Shown here in pieces: positions 1-9,731 of a stretch of 64,000 bases of DNA. Source of the stretch: Sneathiella sp. HT1-7 (GTDB lineage Bacteria; Pseudomonadota; Alphaproteobacteria; Sneathiellales; Sneathiellaceae); NCBI RefSeq assembly GCF_020731145.1, contig NZ_JAJFZN010000006.1, positions 62,001 through 126,000 on the forward strand, read 5' to 3'. The notes below the pieces were generated by a model, which saw only the letters and a list, made by a program, of their open reading frames with translations, was not told the origin of the DNA and ran no database searches. The position numbers and the translations under genes were made by a program. Positions within the stretch are counted from its first letter, which is position 1; each line of letters begins with the position of its first letter.

Positions 1-1
1 T

Positions 2-793
2 AGATGGTTGCAGTTTGGCAGCTTTACGCTGCAGCCGACCGAATTCCTAAAGCCGTCCTTCGCGGTGGTTGCCGCATGGATGTTTGCTGAACAGCGCCGT
101 AGTGATGAAATTCCGGGCAATTTGATCTCGATTGCATTGTTTGTTTTCGTAGTTTCCTTACTACTCTTACAGCCGGATGTCGGTATGACGCTGGTTGTCT
201 CTGCCGTCTGGTTCGCCCAGTTTTTCCTGGCAGGCTTGCCGATTATCTGGGTTGTCATGTTCGTCGTCGTCGGCATTGTGAGCGCCGCCGCGGCCTATAG
301 TCTGTTTCCCCATGTGGCGAGTCGTGTTGACCGCTTCATGGATCCGTCGGGCGGCGGAAACTATCAGATTGAACGTGCGATGGAGGCTTTTCAAACAGGT
401 GGCTTCTTTGGAGTCGGGCCAGGAGATGGTTCAGTGAAACGCCAGCTTCCCGATGCGCATACGGATTTTATTTTCGCCGTACTTGGTGAGGAGTTTGGCG
501 TCGTTATCTGCCTTTTCGTGGTTGCTCTTTTTGCATTCATTGTGCTGCGGGGTTTCAGCCGCCTATTGGAAGAAAAAAACTTCTTTGTCGTGCTGGCCGC
601 CGCCGGGTTGCTCATTCAATTCGGTTTGCAGGCCGTGATTAATATCGGCGTTAACCTCCGGCTGATGCCGACTAAGGGAATGACGCTGCCCTTCATCTCC
701 TATGGTGGTTCCTCTATGTTCGCGCTCGCGCTATTGATGGGCATGTTGCTCGCGCTTAGTCGCCGTCGCGCGGGAACAGGTGAATTGCGATGA
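2..793 (+). CDS. ftsW: FtsW, septal peptidoglycan polymerase (3' part only)
   Basis: C-terminal part of the SEDS-family glycosyltransferase that polymerises septal peptidoglycan with its partner FtsI. The frame is open from the window edge, so the N-terminus and first membrane segments lie outside. The visible part begins with RW..FGSF..QPTEFLKP, the SEDS signature, and has several hydrophobic segments. The large periplasmic loop contains GPGDGSVK..LPDAHTDFIFAVLGEEFG, and the end has the conserved GMTLPFISYGGSS. The stop overlaps the murG start by four bases (ATGA), so the two are translationally coupled in the dcw cluster. An internal TTG near base 8 is not the real start. Identification is secure. 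Confidence 0.95.
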   Translation, partial: RWLQFGSFTLQPTEFLKPSFAVVAAWMFAEQRRSDEIPGNLISIALFVFVVSLLLLQPDVGMTLVVSAVWFAQFFLAGLPIIWVVMFVVVGIVSAAAAYSLFPHVASRVDRFMDPSGGGNYQIERAMEAFQTGGFFGVGPGDGSVKRQLPDAHTDFIFAVLGEEFGVVICLFVVALFAFIVLRGFSRLLEEKNFFVVLAAAGLLIQFGLQAVINIGVNLRLMPTKGMTLPFISYGGSSMFALALLMGMLLALSRRRAGTGELR

Positions 794-1929
794 CAGCAGG
801 GAAAAACCAGATTGTCTTGGCGAGTGGCGGCACAGGTGGGCATATTTTCCCCGCTCGCGCACTTGCGGAGGAACTGACAGCGCGAGGGTTTGAGGTAACG
901 CTTATGACCGATATGCGCGGTGAGAAATATGATGAACTTTTCCCCGGTGTTACTATTCTGCAGGTCAAGTCCGGTTCTCCGTCTATCGGCGGGTTTATTG
1001 GAAAAGTAAAGGCTGTCGGCGCGCTTATCGCCGGCTTTTTGCAGTCACGCAAAATCCTGAGACGGATCAGTCCGCTAGCCGTTGTCGGGTTCGGGGGCTA
1101 CCCCTCCATGCCGCCTACGGCCGCGGCAGCGAGCCTTGGGATCCCTTTGGTGTTGCATGAGCAGAATGCCGTACTGGGTCGGGTGAACAAGTTGCTGGCG
1201 GGATATGCCAAAGTCATCGCGACCTCTTTCGACAACACGGAAAGCGCCGATAACGAGACGGCGAATAAGATGATCTACACAGGCAATCCGGTCCGCCGCG
1301 CAATTCTCCCCTTGTTTGGCAAGGGATACAAAAGCCCGGTGACAAATGGTCCTATCAACTTGCTTGTCCTCGGTGGAAGTCAAGGTGCGACAATCCTCTC
1401 TGAGGTCGTTCCAGTGGCGCTTTCTGCTCTTCCGGATGATCTGAAAACGCGCCTGCGTGTAACGCAGCAATGCCGCGCAGAGGATATCGAAAAGGTTCGG
1501 GCGATTTATCAGGAAAGCGAGGTAGAGGCAAATCTGGCCTGCTTTTTTGACAACGTGGCGGAACTGCTTGAGGCATGTCATCTGGCGATTACGCGCTCCG
1601 GTGCGTCTACCCTTTCAGAATTGACCGTGGCGGGACGGCCATCACTTCTCGTTCCTTACAAACATGCCATGGACGATCACCAGCGAAAAAACGGTGAAAA
1701 TGCGGTGGCTCGCGGCGCGGCGCGGCTCATTCTGCAGGATGATTTCACGGTAGAAGAAGTCAGCCGCCAATTGACGGACCTCTTGCGTCACCCGGACTGT
1801 CTGTCCGTTATGGCCAATGCCGCGACGAGCCTTGGTGAAATTCATGCGGCGGAAAAGCTCGCTGATTTGGTCGACCGGTTCAAGCGCAATAATAACGACA
1901 ACAAGAATAATGGAAAGGTAGCTGCATGA
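790..1929 (+). CDS. murG: MurG, UDP-GlcNAc:lipid I N-acetylglucosaminyltransferase
   Basis: Membrane-associated GT-B enzyme that adds GlcNAc to lipid I to make lipid II on the inner face of the cytoplasmic membrane. The N-terminal glycine-rich loop [19 protein letters not shown] (about residues 11-29), [15 protein letters not shown], the GNPVR segment and the C-terminal GGSQGA and [22 protein letters not shown] donor-site motifs are all present. The length of 379 aa is slightly over the usual 355-370 because of an Asn/Lys-rich tail. Its ATG overlaps the ftsW stop and its TGA overlaps the murC start, as expected inside the dcw operon. Confidence 0.97.
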   Translation: MTAGKNQIVLASGGTGGHIFPARALAEELTARGFEVTLMTDMRGEKYDELFPGVTILQVKSGSPSIGGFIGKVKAVGALIAGFLQSRKILRRISPLAVVGFGGYPSMPPTAAAASLGIPLVLHEQNAVLGRVNKLLAGYAKVIATSFDNTESADNETANKMIYTGNPVRRAILPLFGKGYKSPVTNGPINLLVLGGSQGATILSEVVPVALSALPDDLKTRLRVTQQCRAEDIEKVRAIYQESEVEANLACFFDNVAELLEACHLAITRSGASTLSELTVAGRPSLLVPYKHAMDDHQRKNGENAVARGAARLILQDDFTVEEVSRQLTDLLRHPDCLSVMANAATSLGEIHAAEKLADLVDRFKRNNNDNKNNGKVAA

Positions 1930-3350
1930 GAAAGCTCCCTCTTGATATGGGTCTTGTTCATTTCGTCGGTATCGGCGGGATCGGGATGAGCGGTATCGCG
2001 GAAGTGATGCATACTTTGGGCTATCAGGTGCAGGGATCGGACCTTGCCGCCAATGCCAACGTGGAACGTCTGCGCGGCCTCGGCATTACGGTGCATGTGG
2101 GCCATGACGCGAAAAATCTTGGGGAAGCCCAGGTCGTTGTGATTTCCTCCGCGGTGAAGCCGGACAATCCCGAAGTGCGAGAAGCAAGAAGCCACCTGAT
2201 ACCGGTTGTCCGCCGGGCTGAAATGCTGGCGGAACTGATGCGATTGAAATCGGCGATTGCCGTTGGTGGCACTCATGGAAAGACCACAACGACATCTATG
2301 CTGGCGAGCCTGTTGGATGCGGCCGGGTTAGAGCCAACGGTCATAAATGGTGGCATTATTAATGCCTATGGCACCAATGCGCGCCTTGGCAATGGCGAAT
2401 GGATGGTGGTTGAGGCTGATGAGTCCGATGGCAGTTTCACGAAATTGCCCGCGACTATCGCCGTGGTAACGAACATCGATCCGGAACACCTTGATTTCTA
2501 CGGCGATTTTGACGGCGTGCGCGATGCTTTTCAGACATTTGTTCAGAATATACCTTTCTATGGATTCGCAGCGGTTTGTATCGATCACCCCGAGGTTCAG
2601 GCTCTGATTGGCCGTATTTCGGATCGGCGACTTGTCTCTTACGGTCGCTCCCCGCAGGCCGATTATCGGGCAACGGATATTCGATTTGCAGACGGACATG
2701 CACATTTCAATGTGGAGATGAGTGATCGTGTCGAAGGGGATGCGCGCGAAATAACCGGCTTCGAACTTCCCATGCCGGGAACACATAACGTCATGAATGC
2801 CCTCGCGGCGATTTCAGTCGGCAAGGAAATGGGTTTCTCGGAAGAAGATCTTAAAAAAGGCCTTCGCAATTTCGGAGGAGTGAAACGCCGCTTCACAAAA
2901 ACAGGCGAAGTGAACGGTGTCACCATTATTGACGACTATGGTCATCATCCTGTGGAAATAGCCTCAGTCCTTTCTGCCGCACGTCAGGCCTATGATGAAA
3001 AGGTGATTGCCGTCGTGCAGCCGCATCGTTACTCACGGCTTCATGATCTGTTCGAGGAATTTTGCACCTGTTTTAACGATGCGGATACCGTCATTGTCGC
3101 GGATATCTATGAAGCAGGTGAAGCGCCAATTCCGGGAATTGACAAGGAGCATTTTGCCGAAGCTCTTCGTGCACGAGGTCATCGTCATGTCTTGCCCCTT
3201 GAAGGGCCTGAGGCTCTGGCCGCGTTGATCAAGGAAAACAGCCATCCCGGTGATGTCGTCGTTTGCCTCGGCGCGGGTTCCATTTCAGCATGGGCCAATG
3301 CGTTGCCGGCGGAGCTTGACAAATTGTCGAGCGAGGAAAAGATAGGATGA
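1926..3350 (+). CDS. murC: MurC, UDP-N-acetylmuramate--L-alanine ligase
   Basis: Cytoplasmic Mur ligase that adds L-Ala to UDP-MurNAc, the first peptide-stem step. The N-terminal Rossmann loop [14 protein letters not shown], the ATP P-loop [12 protein letters not shown] (about residue 114), EADESDGSF and the DDYGHHP motif of the C-terminal domain are all intact. At 474 aa it has normal length. It sits between murG and murB with ATGA overlaps on both sides. In many alphaproteobacteria murC-murB-ddl follow murG exactly as here. Confidence 0.97.
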   Translation: MRKLPLDMGLVHFVGIGGIGMSGIAEVMHTLGYQVQGSDLAANANVERLRGLGITVHVGHDAKNLGEAQVVVISSAVKPDNPEVREARSHLIPVVRRAEMLAELMRLKSAIAVGGTHGKTTTTSMLASLLDAAGLEPTVINGGIINAYGTNARLGNGEWMVVEADESDGSFTKLPATIAVVTNIDPEHLDFYGDFDGVRDAFQTFVQNIPFYGFAAVCIDHPEVQALIGRISDRRLVSYGRSPQADYRATDIRFADGHAHFNVEMSDRVEGDAREITGFELPMPGTHNVMNALAAISVGKEMGFSEEDLKKGLRNFGGVKRRFTKTGEVNGVTIIDDYGHHPVEIASVLSAARQAYDEKVIAVVQPHRYSRLHDLFEEFCTCFNDADTVIVADIYEAGEAPIPGIDKEHFAEALRARGHRHVLPLEGPEALAALIKENSHPGDVVVCLGAGSISAWANALPAELDKLSSEEKIG

Positions 3351-4309
3351 ATGAGATGACTCCTATGGAGCCGCAAAATTCGACCCATGAGAAGCTGATT
3401 GATCGCATGCCGTCAGTTCGCGGTCGGCTGCGTGAGAATGCTGATCTTGGCAAGGTGACCTGGTTTCAGGTGGGCGGTCCCGCAGATGTTCTTTTCAAGC
3501 CTGAGGATGATAAGGATCTTGCGGATTTCCTGAAAAATCTTTCAAAGGATATTCCGGTATATGTCATCGGGGTTGGGTCGAACCTTCTTGTGCGGGATGC
3601 AGGGGTACGCGGTGTTGTCATCCGACTCGGCCGGCATTTTACGAAAATGAACTGTGATAGTGATATGCTGACCGTTGGGGCCGGTGCGTTGGACGGGCAT
3701 GTGGCTCGTTTTGCTGCGGATGCGGGGCTGGAAGGCGCAGAATTCCTGAGTGGTATTCCAGGCGGGATCGGCGGTGCGCTAAGGATGAACGCCGGAGCTT
3801 ATGGCGCCGATATTTCCGATATTTTCCTGTCTGCGGTTGCCTATGACCGGAACGGCGAGCGCCACGAGCTCAGCCTCAAGGAGATGGGGTTTTCCTATCG
3901 TCATACGGATATCCCGAAGGATTGGATATTCACGCAAGCGACCTTCCGTCTCACGCCGGGTGATCGGCAGGAAATACTGGATCGAATGGCAGATATTTCG
4001 CGTAATCGGGAAGAGAGCCAGCCGGTGCGTAGTCGGACAGGCGGATCTACTTTTGCCAATCCGCCGGGGAAAAAGGCGTGGGAGCTGATCGACGATGTCA
4101 AAGGTCGAGGCTTTACCATTGGTGATGCCATGGTATCGGAAAAACACTGCAATTTCCTGATCAACAAGGGTGCCGCCCGGGCGGCTGATCTTGAAGCGCT
4201 CGGCGAAGAACTGCGCCGTCGCGTCTTTGCCAAACATGACACGTTGTTGCGCTGGGAAATAGTGCGCCTTGGGGAGACTGGCGAGCCAACGGAAGGGGCC
4301 GGATCATGA
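3347..4309 (+). CDS. murB: MurB, UDP-N-acetylenolpyruvoylglucosamine reductase
   Basis: FAD- and NADPH-dependent reductase that converts UDP-GlcNAc-enolpyruvate to UDP-MurNAc. FAD-binding segments [15 protein letters not shown] and [19 protein letters not shown], the [10 protein letters not shown] substrate loop with its catalytic Ser, and EKHCNFLIN are visible. The C-terminus (EELRRRV) matches the short type IIb MurB usual in alphaproteobacteria. The first ATG is taken at the overlap with murC; ATGs 9 and 18 bases further on are also in frame and the choice is not decisive. The stop overlaps the ddl start (ATGA). Confidence 0.96.
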   Translation: MNEMTPMEPQNSTHEKLIDRMPSVRGRLRENADLGKVTWFQVGGPADVLFKPEDDKDLADFLKNLSKDIPVYVIGVGSNLLVRDAGVRGVVIRLGRHFTKMNCDSDMLTVGAGALDGHVARFAADAGLEGAEFLSGIPGGIGGALRMNAGAYGADISDIFLSAVAYDRNGERHELSLKEMGFSYRHTDIPKDWIFTQATFRLTPGDRQEILDRMADISRNREESQPVRSRTGGSTFANPPGKKAWELIDDVKGRGFTIGDAMVSEKHCNFLINKGAARAADLEALGEELRRRVFAKHDTLLRWEIVRLGETGEPTEGAGS

Positions 4310-5214
4310 AACATGTTGCCGTCTTAATGGGAGGCTGGTCCGCCGAGCGGGAAGTGTCCATGAATAGCGGACTTGCCTGTAGCGAGGCGTTGAAATCATG
4401 TGGATACAAGGTGACGCCGGTCGATGTCGGCCGCAATATCGCCGAAACCCTCAGCGAGGTGAAACCCGATGTGTGCTTTAATGCGCTGCATGGCCGCTAT
4501 GGGGAGGATGGCTACATTCAGGGATTGCTTGAAATCATTGGCATTCCCTATACCCATTCCGGCGTTCTCGCGTCGGCCCTCGCGATGGATAAGCCCGTTG
4601 CCAAAACGCTCTTTGCGGAGGTTGGTATCCCTATCGCCGATGGAAAAATTTTCACGCGTCAGGAAATTCAAGAGGGTGCCAGCTATCCAAAGCCATTTGT
4701 CGTTAAGCCCTTTAATGAGGGGTCCAGCGTTGGCGTGACGATCATCATGGATGATGAGAATATGAGCCTTCAGGATCTGCCTTGGACATTTGGAGAAAAA
4801 GTCCTGATCGAAAGCTTTATTCCGGGACGTGAGATTCAGGTTGCTGTTATGGGGAACGCGGCCCTTGGTGCGGTTGAGATAAGGCCACTCGGTCGTTTCT
4901 ATGATTATGAGGCTAAATACACCGCTGGAAAAGCGGAACATCTGATGCCAGCGCCGCTTGATCCTAAAGACTATGAAGAAGCGTTGCGGTTGGCTTTGCT
5001 TGCCCATCAGACACTGGGGTGCCGTGGCGTAAGCCGGAGCGATCTTCGTTTCGATGATACAGGCAACGGGTCAGGCAAATTCTATATGCTGGAAACAAAT
5101 ACACAGCCGGGCATGACGTCGCTCAGCCTTGTTCCGGAGATTGCGGCTCATTCCGGCATTTCATTTGAAGATCTCGTCAGCTGGATAGTGGAGGATGCAT
5201 CATGCGACCGATAA
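4306..5214 (+). CDS. ddl: D-alanine--D-alanine ligase
   Basis: ATP-grasp enzyme that makes the D-Ala-D-Ala dipeptide of the peptidoglycan stem. It opens with VAVLMGGWSAEREVSMNSG, the alphaproteobacterial form of the Ddl N-terminal motif. It continues with HGRYGEDG.IQGLLE..GIPYTHSGVLASALAMDK, the KPFNEGSSVGV phosphate-binding loop and the Mg site LETNTQPGMT. At 302 aa it is normal in size. It overlaps murB by four bases and ftsQ by 13 bases, so it belongs to the same transcription unit. Confidence 0.96.
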   Translation: MKHVAVLMGGWSAEREVSMNSGLACSEALKSCGYKVTPVDVGRNIAETLSEVKPDVCFNALHGRYGEDGYIQGLLEIIGIPYTHSGVLASALAMDKPVAKTLFAEVGIPIADGKIFTRQEIQEGASYPKPFVVKPFNEGSSVGVTIIMDDENMSLQDLPWTFGEKVLIESFIPGREIQVAVMGNAALGAVEIRPLGRFYDYEAKYTAGKAEHLMPAPLDPKDYEEALRLALLAHQTLGCRGVSRSDLRFDDTGNGSGKFYMLETNTQPGMTSLSLVPEIAAHSGISFEDLVSWIVEDASCDR

Positions 5215-6257
5215 CCATTGACAAGGATGACCGCGTTGTACCGTCGACGGCACGGTCGCGTAAGACCACGTCAAAGAATGGCGGGCTAACTAAAAGCCTG
5301 CGCGGTAGCGGTAAAAAGAAAAAGGCGGCAAAAAGGAAGTCGGAACCTGGATTCTCTACTGGCGCCGCATTTTCCAGACTTGGCAGTATGACGGTAGAAA
5401 TTACCGATCGGATCAGTTCGCCTTTCAGGTCGGAAAAACCCCGTCGGGGTGGACGCCGCAAGCCCACCCCCGCGTGGCGCAAGCCCGCCATTATTTGCGG
5501 CGGTGTATTACTTGCGGCGGTTACTATTGGCGGGTTCACAAATTTCATCGTTCGGGCTGAATTGCTGGAAAAAAGCGCGACCTGGATTGATGAACAGCAG
5601 CAGGCCCTCGCGGAAGTCTTCGGCCTCACCGTGCAGCAAATTAGCGTAGTTGGCCGGGACAAGACTTCTGGAAATGACATTCTGCGTGTTCTCGATGTTG
5701 ATCGCGGAGACAGTATTCTAGGTATTGATCCCAAGGCGGCACGCGAGCGACTTGAAACTCTTGGATGGATTGAGAGTGCCTCAGTGATGCGCCGCTATCC
5801 AGATGAGATATTTGTAGAAATCACAGAGCGGCGTCCCTATGCCCGCTGGCAGATCGATGGAAAAACCGGCGTGATTGATCGGACCGGTGCCCTGGTTTCC
5901 AGAAAGGATGAGGCGGCGTTCCGGTATCTTCCGAAGGTAGTTGGACCTGGCGCAAATGGCCATGCCGCGGAACTATTTGACATGTTGGCGCAAACGCCGG
6001 AGTTGTTCACCCGTCTTGAAAGTGCCGTGCGTGTCCGCGACCGTCGTTGGAACCTGCAGTTCAAGAACGACGTAACGGTTCTGCTTCCCGAAAAAGAGGC
6101 GTCAAAGGCCTGGAAGCAGCTTAACCAGATACAGAATGAGCAGAAGATTCTCGACAAGGACGTAATTGCGATCGACATGCGCGGGAAGGACCGCATGTAT
6201 GTGCGGTTGAAGGAAGAGGCCGCGAAACTGCGTCGTCTTGCGGGGAACGATACATGA
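5202..6257 (+). CDS. ftsQ: FtsQ, cell division protein
   Basis: Bitopic division protein that links FtsB/FtsL to the septal machinery. The first roughly 90 residues are a basic, low-complexity cytoplasmic tail rich in Lys, Arg and Ser. A single membrane segment follows (CGGVLLAAVTIGGFTNFIV, about residues 100-120). Then come the periplasmic POTRA domain (ISVVGRDKTSGNDILRVLDV..GDSIL.ID..AARERLETLGWIESASV) and the beta domain with RRPYARWQ. At 351 aa it is on the long side, as alphaproteobacterial FtsQ usually is. It lies between ddl and ftsA. Confidence 0.93.
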   Translation: MRPITIDKDDRVVPSTARSRKTTSKNGGLTKSLRGSGKKKKAAKRKSEPGFSTGAAFSRLGSMTVEITDRISSPFRSEKPRRGGRRKPTPAWRKPAIICGGVLLAAVTIGGFTNFIVRAELLEKSATWIDEQQQALAEVFGLTVQQISVVGRDKTSGNDILRVLDVDRGDSILGIDPKAARERLETLGWIESASVMRRYPDEIFVEITERRPYARWQIDGKTGVIDRTGALVSRKDEAAFRYLPKVVGPGANGHAAELFDMLAQTPELFTRLESAVRVRDRRWNLQFKNDVTVLLPEKEASKAWKQLNQIQNEQKILDKDVIAIDMRGKDRMYVRLKEEAAKLRRLAGNDT

Positions 6258-6309
6258 TCAAAAGTCGGGCAAGCCGGTTTGAAGGAAAGATGAAGCGAGT
6301 GAAAAGGTA

Positions 6310-7551
6310 ATGGCAGCTGGACGTAATGGACCTTTGGCGGCACTGGATGTCGGTTCAACGAAAGTATGTTGCTTCGTCGCTACAGAAGAGGCAGGACGTC
6401 TTCGCATCACCGGGATCGGTCATCAAGTCTCCCGCGGATTGCGGGCAGGCGGTATTACCAATATGGAAATGGCAGAAGAAGCCATTCGATCTGCTGTTGA
6501 TGCCGCTGAACGCATGGCAGGGGAAACTGTGCGAGAGGTTTACCTCGGCGTTTCCGCCGGTAAGCAGGCCTCCCAGACGGTGGATGTCGAAATGTCGATT
6601 GGTGGGCAGGAAATAACCGAAAAAGATTTGCAGCGTACCTTGAAGGAAGCACGCGCCAGCTATCAGCCGGAAGGCCGCACAGTCGTTCATGCGCTTCCCG
6701 TCGGATACACGGTGGACGGCAATCGCGGCATTCGCGATCCACGAGGGATGTACGGCGAAAGTCTCGGTGTCAGCATGCATATGGTTTCTTTGCAAAACAG
6801 TCATATGCGTAACCTCGCCAATTGTGTCGAGCGCTGCCATCTGGGTGTGGCAGGCATGGTGTCCGCACCATACGCCTCCGGGCTTGCCTGCCTCGTGGAA
6901 GATGAAATGGACCTCGGTGTGACTGTGATCGATATGGGGGGCGGCTCCACGTCCTTCGCGGTCTTTTATGATGGGGAAATGGTTTTTAACGAGGTGATCC
7001 CGGTTGGCGGTGGCCATGTCAGCAATGATATTGCGCGCGGATTATCGACAACGCTCGCCAATGCGGAGCGGATGAAAACGCTTTATGGAAACGCTCTTGC
7101 CAGCCCGGCTGATGAAAAGGAAATAATCGATGTCCCATTGATCGGCGAAATGGATCATGACGTCGCTAATCATGTGCCACGTTCCATGCTTGTCGGGATT
7201 ATCAAACCCCGTCTTGAGGAAATCCTGGAGCTGGTTAATGACCGTTTAACTGCGTCCGGGTTTAATAAGGTGGCGGGACGTCGGGCAGTTCTCTGTGGAG
7301 GTGCGGCCCAGCTTGCCGGGGTGCAGGAACTTACGGCCCGCGTTCTCGATAAACAGGTGCGCATGGGTAAACCTATCCGTGTTAAGGGGCTCGCCGATGC
7401 GACGGACGGGCCCGCATTTACCACTGTTGCCGGATTATTGTCTTATGCAGTGCGCGAAAGATTTGATGAGGGTATCAAGATGTCGTTGGCTGAAAAGCCG
7501 CCGAAAAACCGGTTTTTGCGCGTTGGAAACTGGTTCAAGGAGAATTTTTGA
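6310..7551 (+). CDS. ftsA: FtsA, actin-like cell division protein
   Basis: Actin-fold ATPase that tethers FtsZ to the membrane. Visible are the phosphate-1 loop AALDVGSTKVCCFVA near the N-terminus, the SHS2-type 1C domain (VYLGVSAGKQ...), the phosphate-2 motif VIDMGGGSTSFAVF and the adenosine motif LCGGAAQLAGVQEL. The C-terminus ends in an amphipathic helix (NRFLRVGNWFKENF) that matches the membrane-targeting sequence. At 413 aa it has normal length. A 52-base gap separates it from ftsQ, and 108 bases separate it from ftsZ. Confidence 0.96.
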   Translation: MAAGRNGPLAALDVGSTKVCCFVATEEAGRLRITGIGHQVSRGLRAGGITNMEMAEEAIRSAVDAAERMAGETVREVYLGVSAGKQASQTVDVEMSIGGQEITEKDLQRTLKEARASYQPEGRTVVHALPVGYTVDGNRGIRDPRGMYGESLGVSMHMVSLQNSHMRNLANCVERCHLGVAGMVSAPYASGLACLVEDEMDLGVTVIDMGGGSTSFAVFYDGEMVFNEVIPVGGGHVSNDIARGLSTTLANAERMKTLYGNALASPADEKEIIDVPLIGEMDHDVANHVPRSMLVGIIKPRLEEILELVNDRLTASGFNKVAGRRAVLCGGAAQLAGVQELTARVLDKQVRMGKPIRVKGLADATDGPAFTTVAGLLSYAVRERFDEGIKMSLAEKPPKNRFLRVGNWFKENF

Positions 7552-7595
7552 GCAAAAAAATGCATAAAAATTGTCAATATAGTGAGAAGTAGGGT

Positions 7596-7659
7596 TTCAT
7601 TAACCACAATATTTGGTATTAATTAGCTGTTAGTCAGCGTAGTAGAGGAGGAGAGTGCC
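7596..7659 (+). promoter_or_regulatory. ftsZ leader with a possible CtrA half-site
   Basis: The 108-base ftsA-ftsZ gap is AT-rich and contains TTAACCAC at 7600-7607, close to the TTAACCAT half-site bound by the alphaproteobacterial cell-cycle regulator CtrA. No second TTAA is found at the canonical 7-base spacing. A strong ribosome-binding site (GAGGAGGAGAG, about 7645-7655) precedes the GTG start. An ftsZ-specific promoter here is inference from the spacing and from known control of ftsZ in Caulobacter. Confidence 0.35.
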
Positions 7660-9360
7660 GTGAGTATCAATTTGTCAGTGCCGGAGCAAGCAGAGCTGAA
7701 ACCGAAAATTCTGGTATTAGGCGTTGGAGGGGCTGGCGGTAACGCGGTGAATAACATGATTAGCTCGGAGCTCCAAGGGGTGGAGTTCGTTGTCGCTAAC
7801 ACCGATGCGCAGGCCTTGAAGCAGAGTTTGGCCGAGCGTCGTATTCAACTTGGAGCTGAGTTGACTGAAGGCCTGGGTGCTGGATCAAAGCCGCATATCG
7901 GCGCTGGGGCAGCAGAAGAGGCGCTTGACGAAATTGTTGGTCATCTTGAAGGTGTCCATATGTGTTTTATCACGGCCGGTATGGGTGGCGGTACAGGAAC
8001 TGGCGCGGCGCCGGTTGTGGCGCGGGCGGCCCGCGAAAAAGGGATTCTCACCGTTGGCGTCGTCACGAAGCCCTTCCAGTTTGAAGGTAATCACCGGATG
8101 CGGATCGCCGAGGATGGTATCGAGGAATTGCAGCGTTATGTCGATACGCTGATCATTATCCCGAACCAGAATCTCTTCCGCATAGCCAACGAAAAAACCA
8201 CCTTCGCCGACGCGTTTAATATGGCTGATGAAGTGCTTCATTCCGGCGTGCGGGGTGTTACTGACCTCATGGTTATGCCCGGCCTGATCAATCTTGACTT
8301 TGCTGATGTGAACACGGTCATGAACGAAATGGGCAAGGCAATGATGGGCACCGGCGAGGCGAGCGGTGAAAACCGCGCCATTGAAGCCGCAGAGGCTGCG
8401 ATCTCCAATCCGTTGCTTGATGATGTCTCCATGAAGGGTGCGCGGGGCGTACTTATCAATATCACAGGCGGTATGGATCTCACCTTGTATGAACTGGATG
8501 AGGCCGCAAATCGGATCCGCAGCGAAGTTGATCCGGAGGCGAACATTATCGTCGGCTCAACCTTTGATACAGAGATGGAAGGCAGCATGCGGGTTTCCGT
8601 TGTTGCAACGGGCATCGACGCGCTGGAGGCTCAAAAGGCCAACTCTCCTAATGTCACATCTCTCAGGTCTCTAAGGGGTGAAGGCAAGGCGCCGTCTCTC
8701 TCAACGTCGGGAACATCAGACGGGGCACCTATGGTGCCAGCGGCGGCGGACATATCCGCATCTGGTTTTGGCGCGACTATGCCAGGCGGCAATTTCTCTG
8801 GTCAGCCAGTGGCTCAGGCTGGAGATGCTGCGTCCGGATCGGAAAATATTGAAATGGGCTCCACCTCTACGGAGGCGGGTTATATGAGCGGAAATCTGGC
8901 TGTTGATCAGGATCGCGATCTTCTGTCTGACATTGACGAAGAGATGGAAGAAAGCGATCAGGAATTCTCCACAGTAGAGGGGAAGGATAGTCCTTTCAAG
9001 GCTCCGCCGGCGATGAAGGTCGACAAGAGCCCTGAAAAGCTTGTTAATCCGGACGCGCAAGAGGCGGTGGCCGGAGCGGCAGATCCGAAGTCGAAAAAAC
9101 GCGGACCGAGCCTGTTTGAACGGATGACCGGAGTTAGTCGCAACTTCCGAAAGGAAGCCGCGCGCGAAGAAACACCGGCGCCGGTTCGTAAAGAGCCGAC
9201 AAGTAACCGGGTGGCTCCGGCACCAGCGGCACCCGCTCCGGCGGCACCGCAGGCGCCGACGGTTCGCAAGGAAGTAACGTCTTCTGTAAAAATTGACCAG
9301 AAGCAAGAAGATGAAGACCTTCTCGATATTCCGGCCTTCCTCCGTCGGCAGGCGAATTGA
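7660..9360 (+). CDS. ftsZ: FtsZ, tubulin-like division GTPase
   Basis: GTPase that forms the Z ring. The GTP-binding core is complete: [13 protein letters not shown] (about residues 21-33), NTDAQAL, the tubulin signature GGGTGTG at 109-115, and the T7-loop region [11 protein letters not shown]. The core ends near residue 340. It is followed by about 210 residues of low-complexity, Ala/Pro/Ser-rich linker, and then the conserved C-terminal peptide [14 protein letters not shown] that binds FtsA. The 566-aa length is typical of alphaproteobacteria. The start is GTG with a strong Shine-Dalgarno. Unlike many relatives, no lpxC follows. Confidence 0.97.
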   Translation: MSINLSVPEQAELKPKILVLGVGGAGGNAVNNMISSELQGVEFVVANTDAQALKQSLAERRIQLGAELTEGLGAGSKPHIGAGAAEEALDEIVGHLEGVHMCFITAGMGGGTGTGAAPVVARAAREKGILTVGVVTKPFQFEGNHRMRIAEDGIEELQRYVDTLIIIPNQNLFRIANEKTTFADAFNMADEVLHSGVRGVTDLMVMPGLINLDFADVNTVMNEMGKAMMGTGEASGENRAIEAAEAAISNPLLDDVSMKGARGVLINITGGMDLTLYELDEAANRIRSEVDPEANIIVGSTFDTEMEGSMRVSVVATGIDALEAQKANSPNVTSLRSLRGEGKAPSLSTSGTSDGAPMVPAAADISASGFGATMPGGNFSGQPVAQAGDAASGSENIEMGSTSTEAGYMSGNLAVDQDRDLLSDIDEEMEESDQEFSTVEGKDSPFKAPPAMKVDKSPEKLVNPDAQEAVAGAADPKSKKRGPSLFERMTGVSRNFRKEAAREETPAPVRKEPTSNRVAPAPAAPAPAAPQAPTVRKEVTSSVKIDQKQEDEDLLDIPAFLRRQAN

Positions 9361-9380
9361 TCCGCTAAGCTTACATACAC

Positions 9381-9419
9381 AAAAAAGGCGCGAAACTAGT
9401 TAGGTTTCGCGCCTTTTTT
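9381..9419 (+). terminator. Intrinsic terminator after ftsZ
   Basis: A perfect 16-base inverted repeat (AAAAAAGGCGCGAAAC, 9381-9396, with its complement at 9404-9419) encloses a 7-base loop and ends in a T run. It lies 20 bases after the ftsZ stop and closes the dcw transcription unit. It is symmetrical enough to act in both directions. Confidence 0.92.
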
Positions 9420-9489
9420 GTAAGCGGCGGTGCCCCGCGCAATTAGGTCTGTATTTTAATCTGTGTCGAGGGGAAAAGAGGTTTCCGAC

Positions 9490-9609
9490 TTAGAGACAGT
9501 CACAGCCGTGACAAGGTTTCACACCCATTGTTGAGCTTGCCATATGTGCACGTAAATTTCTCAGTGCGTCTGCTAACAAAACCAAGATGCTATATCTGTA
9601 TCTGACCAT
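9490..9609 (-). CDS. Possible 39-aa Cys-rich small protein
   Basis: A 39-codon ORF that I do not recognise. It starts with ATG at 9609, preceded by a very good ribosome-binding site (AAGAGGAGTGGGACG, GGAG seven bases upstream), and ends at TAA. The N-terminal half reads MVRYRYSILVLLADALRNLR, a hydrophobic/basic amphipathic stretch. The C-terminus is KPCHGCDCL, three cysteines and a histidine spaced like a small metal- or heme-binding knot. It lies on the same strand as hemF and 122 bases downstream of it, between two palindromes and the ftsZ terminator. No function is claimed. Coding status rests on the RBS and the end motif only. Confidence 0.45.
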   Translation of the reverse strand: MVRYRYSILVLLADALRNLRAHMASSTMGVKPCHGCDCL

Positions 9610-9650
9610 CGTCCCACTCCTCTTAAAGTCGCGATCACAAGGAGTATATT

Positions 9651-9722
9651 ACATAGTCTATGTGTATTCCCCAAGCGAAAGAGGTGTGCGCGACGTCACA
9701 GCCTAACACAATTGGTTGTGTT
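9651..9722. promoter_or_regulatory. Two palindromes between hemF and the small ORF
   Basis: AACACAATTGGTTGTGTT at 9705-9722 is a perfect 7+7 inverted repeat with a 4-base centre. ACATAGTCTATGT at 9651-9663 is a perfect 6+6 repeat around one T. Neither has a T run in either direction, so they look more like protein-binding sites than terminators. On the minus strand TTGGGG and TAATAT are spaced 17 bases apart near the second palindrome, a weak promoter candidate for the 39-codon ORF. The regulator is unknown. Confidence 0.3.
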
Positions 9723-9731
9723 CTGGTTTTG

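Noticed and set aside
1075-1581. 168-codon minus-strand ORF inside murG
   Set aside because: Antisense shadow of the murG coding sequence; no ribosome-binding site or motif.
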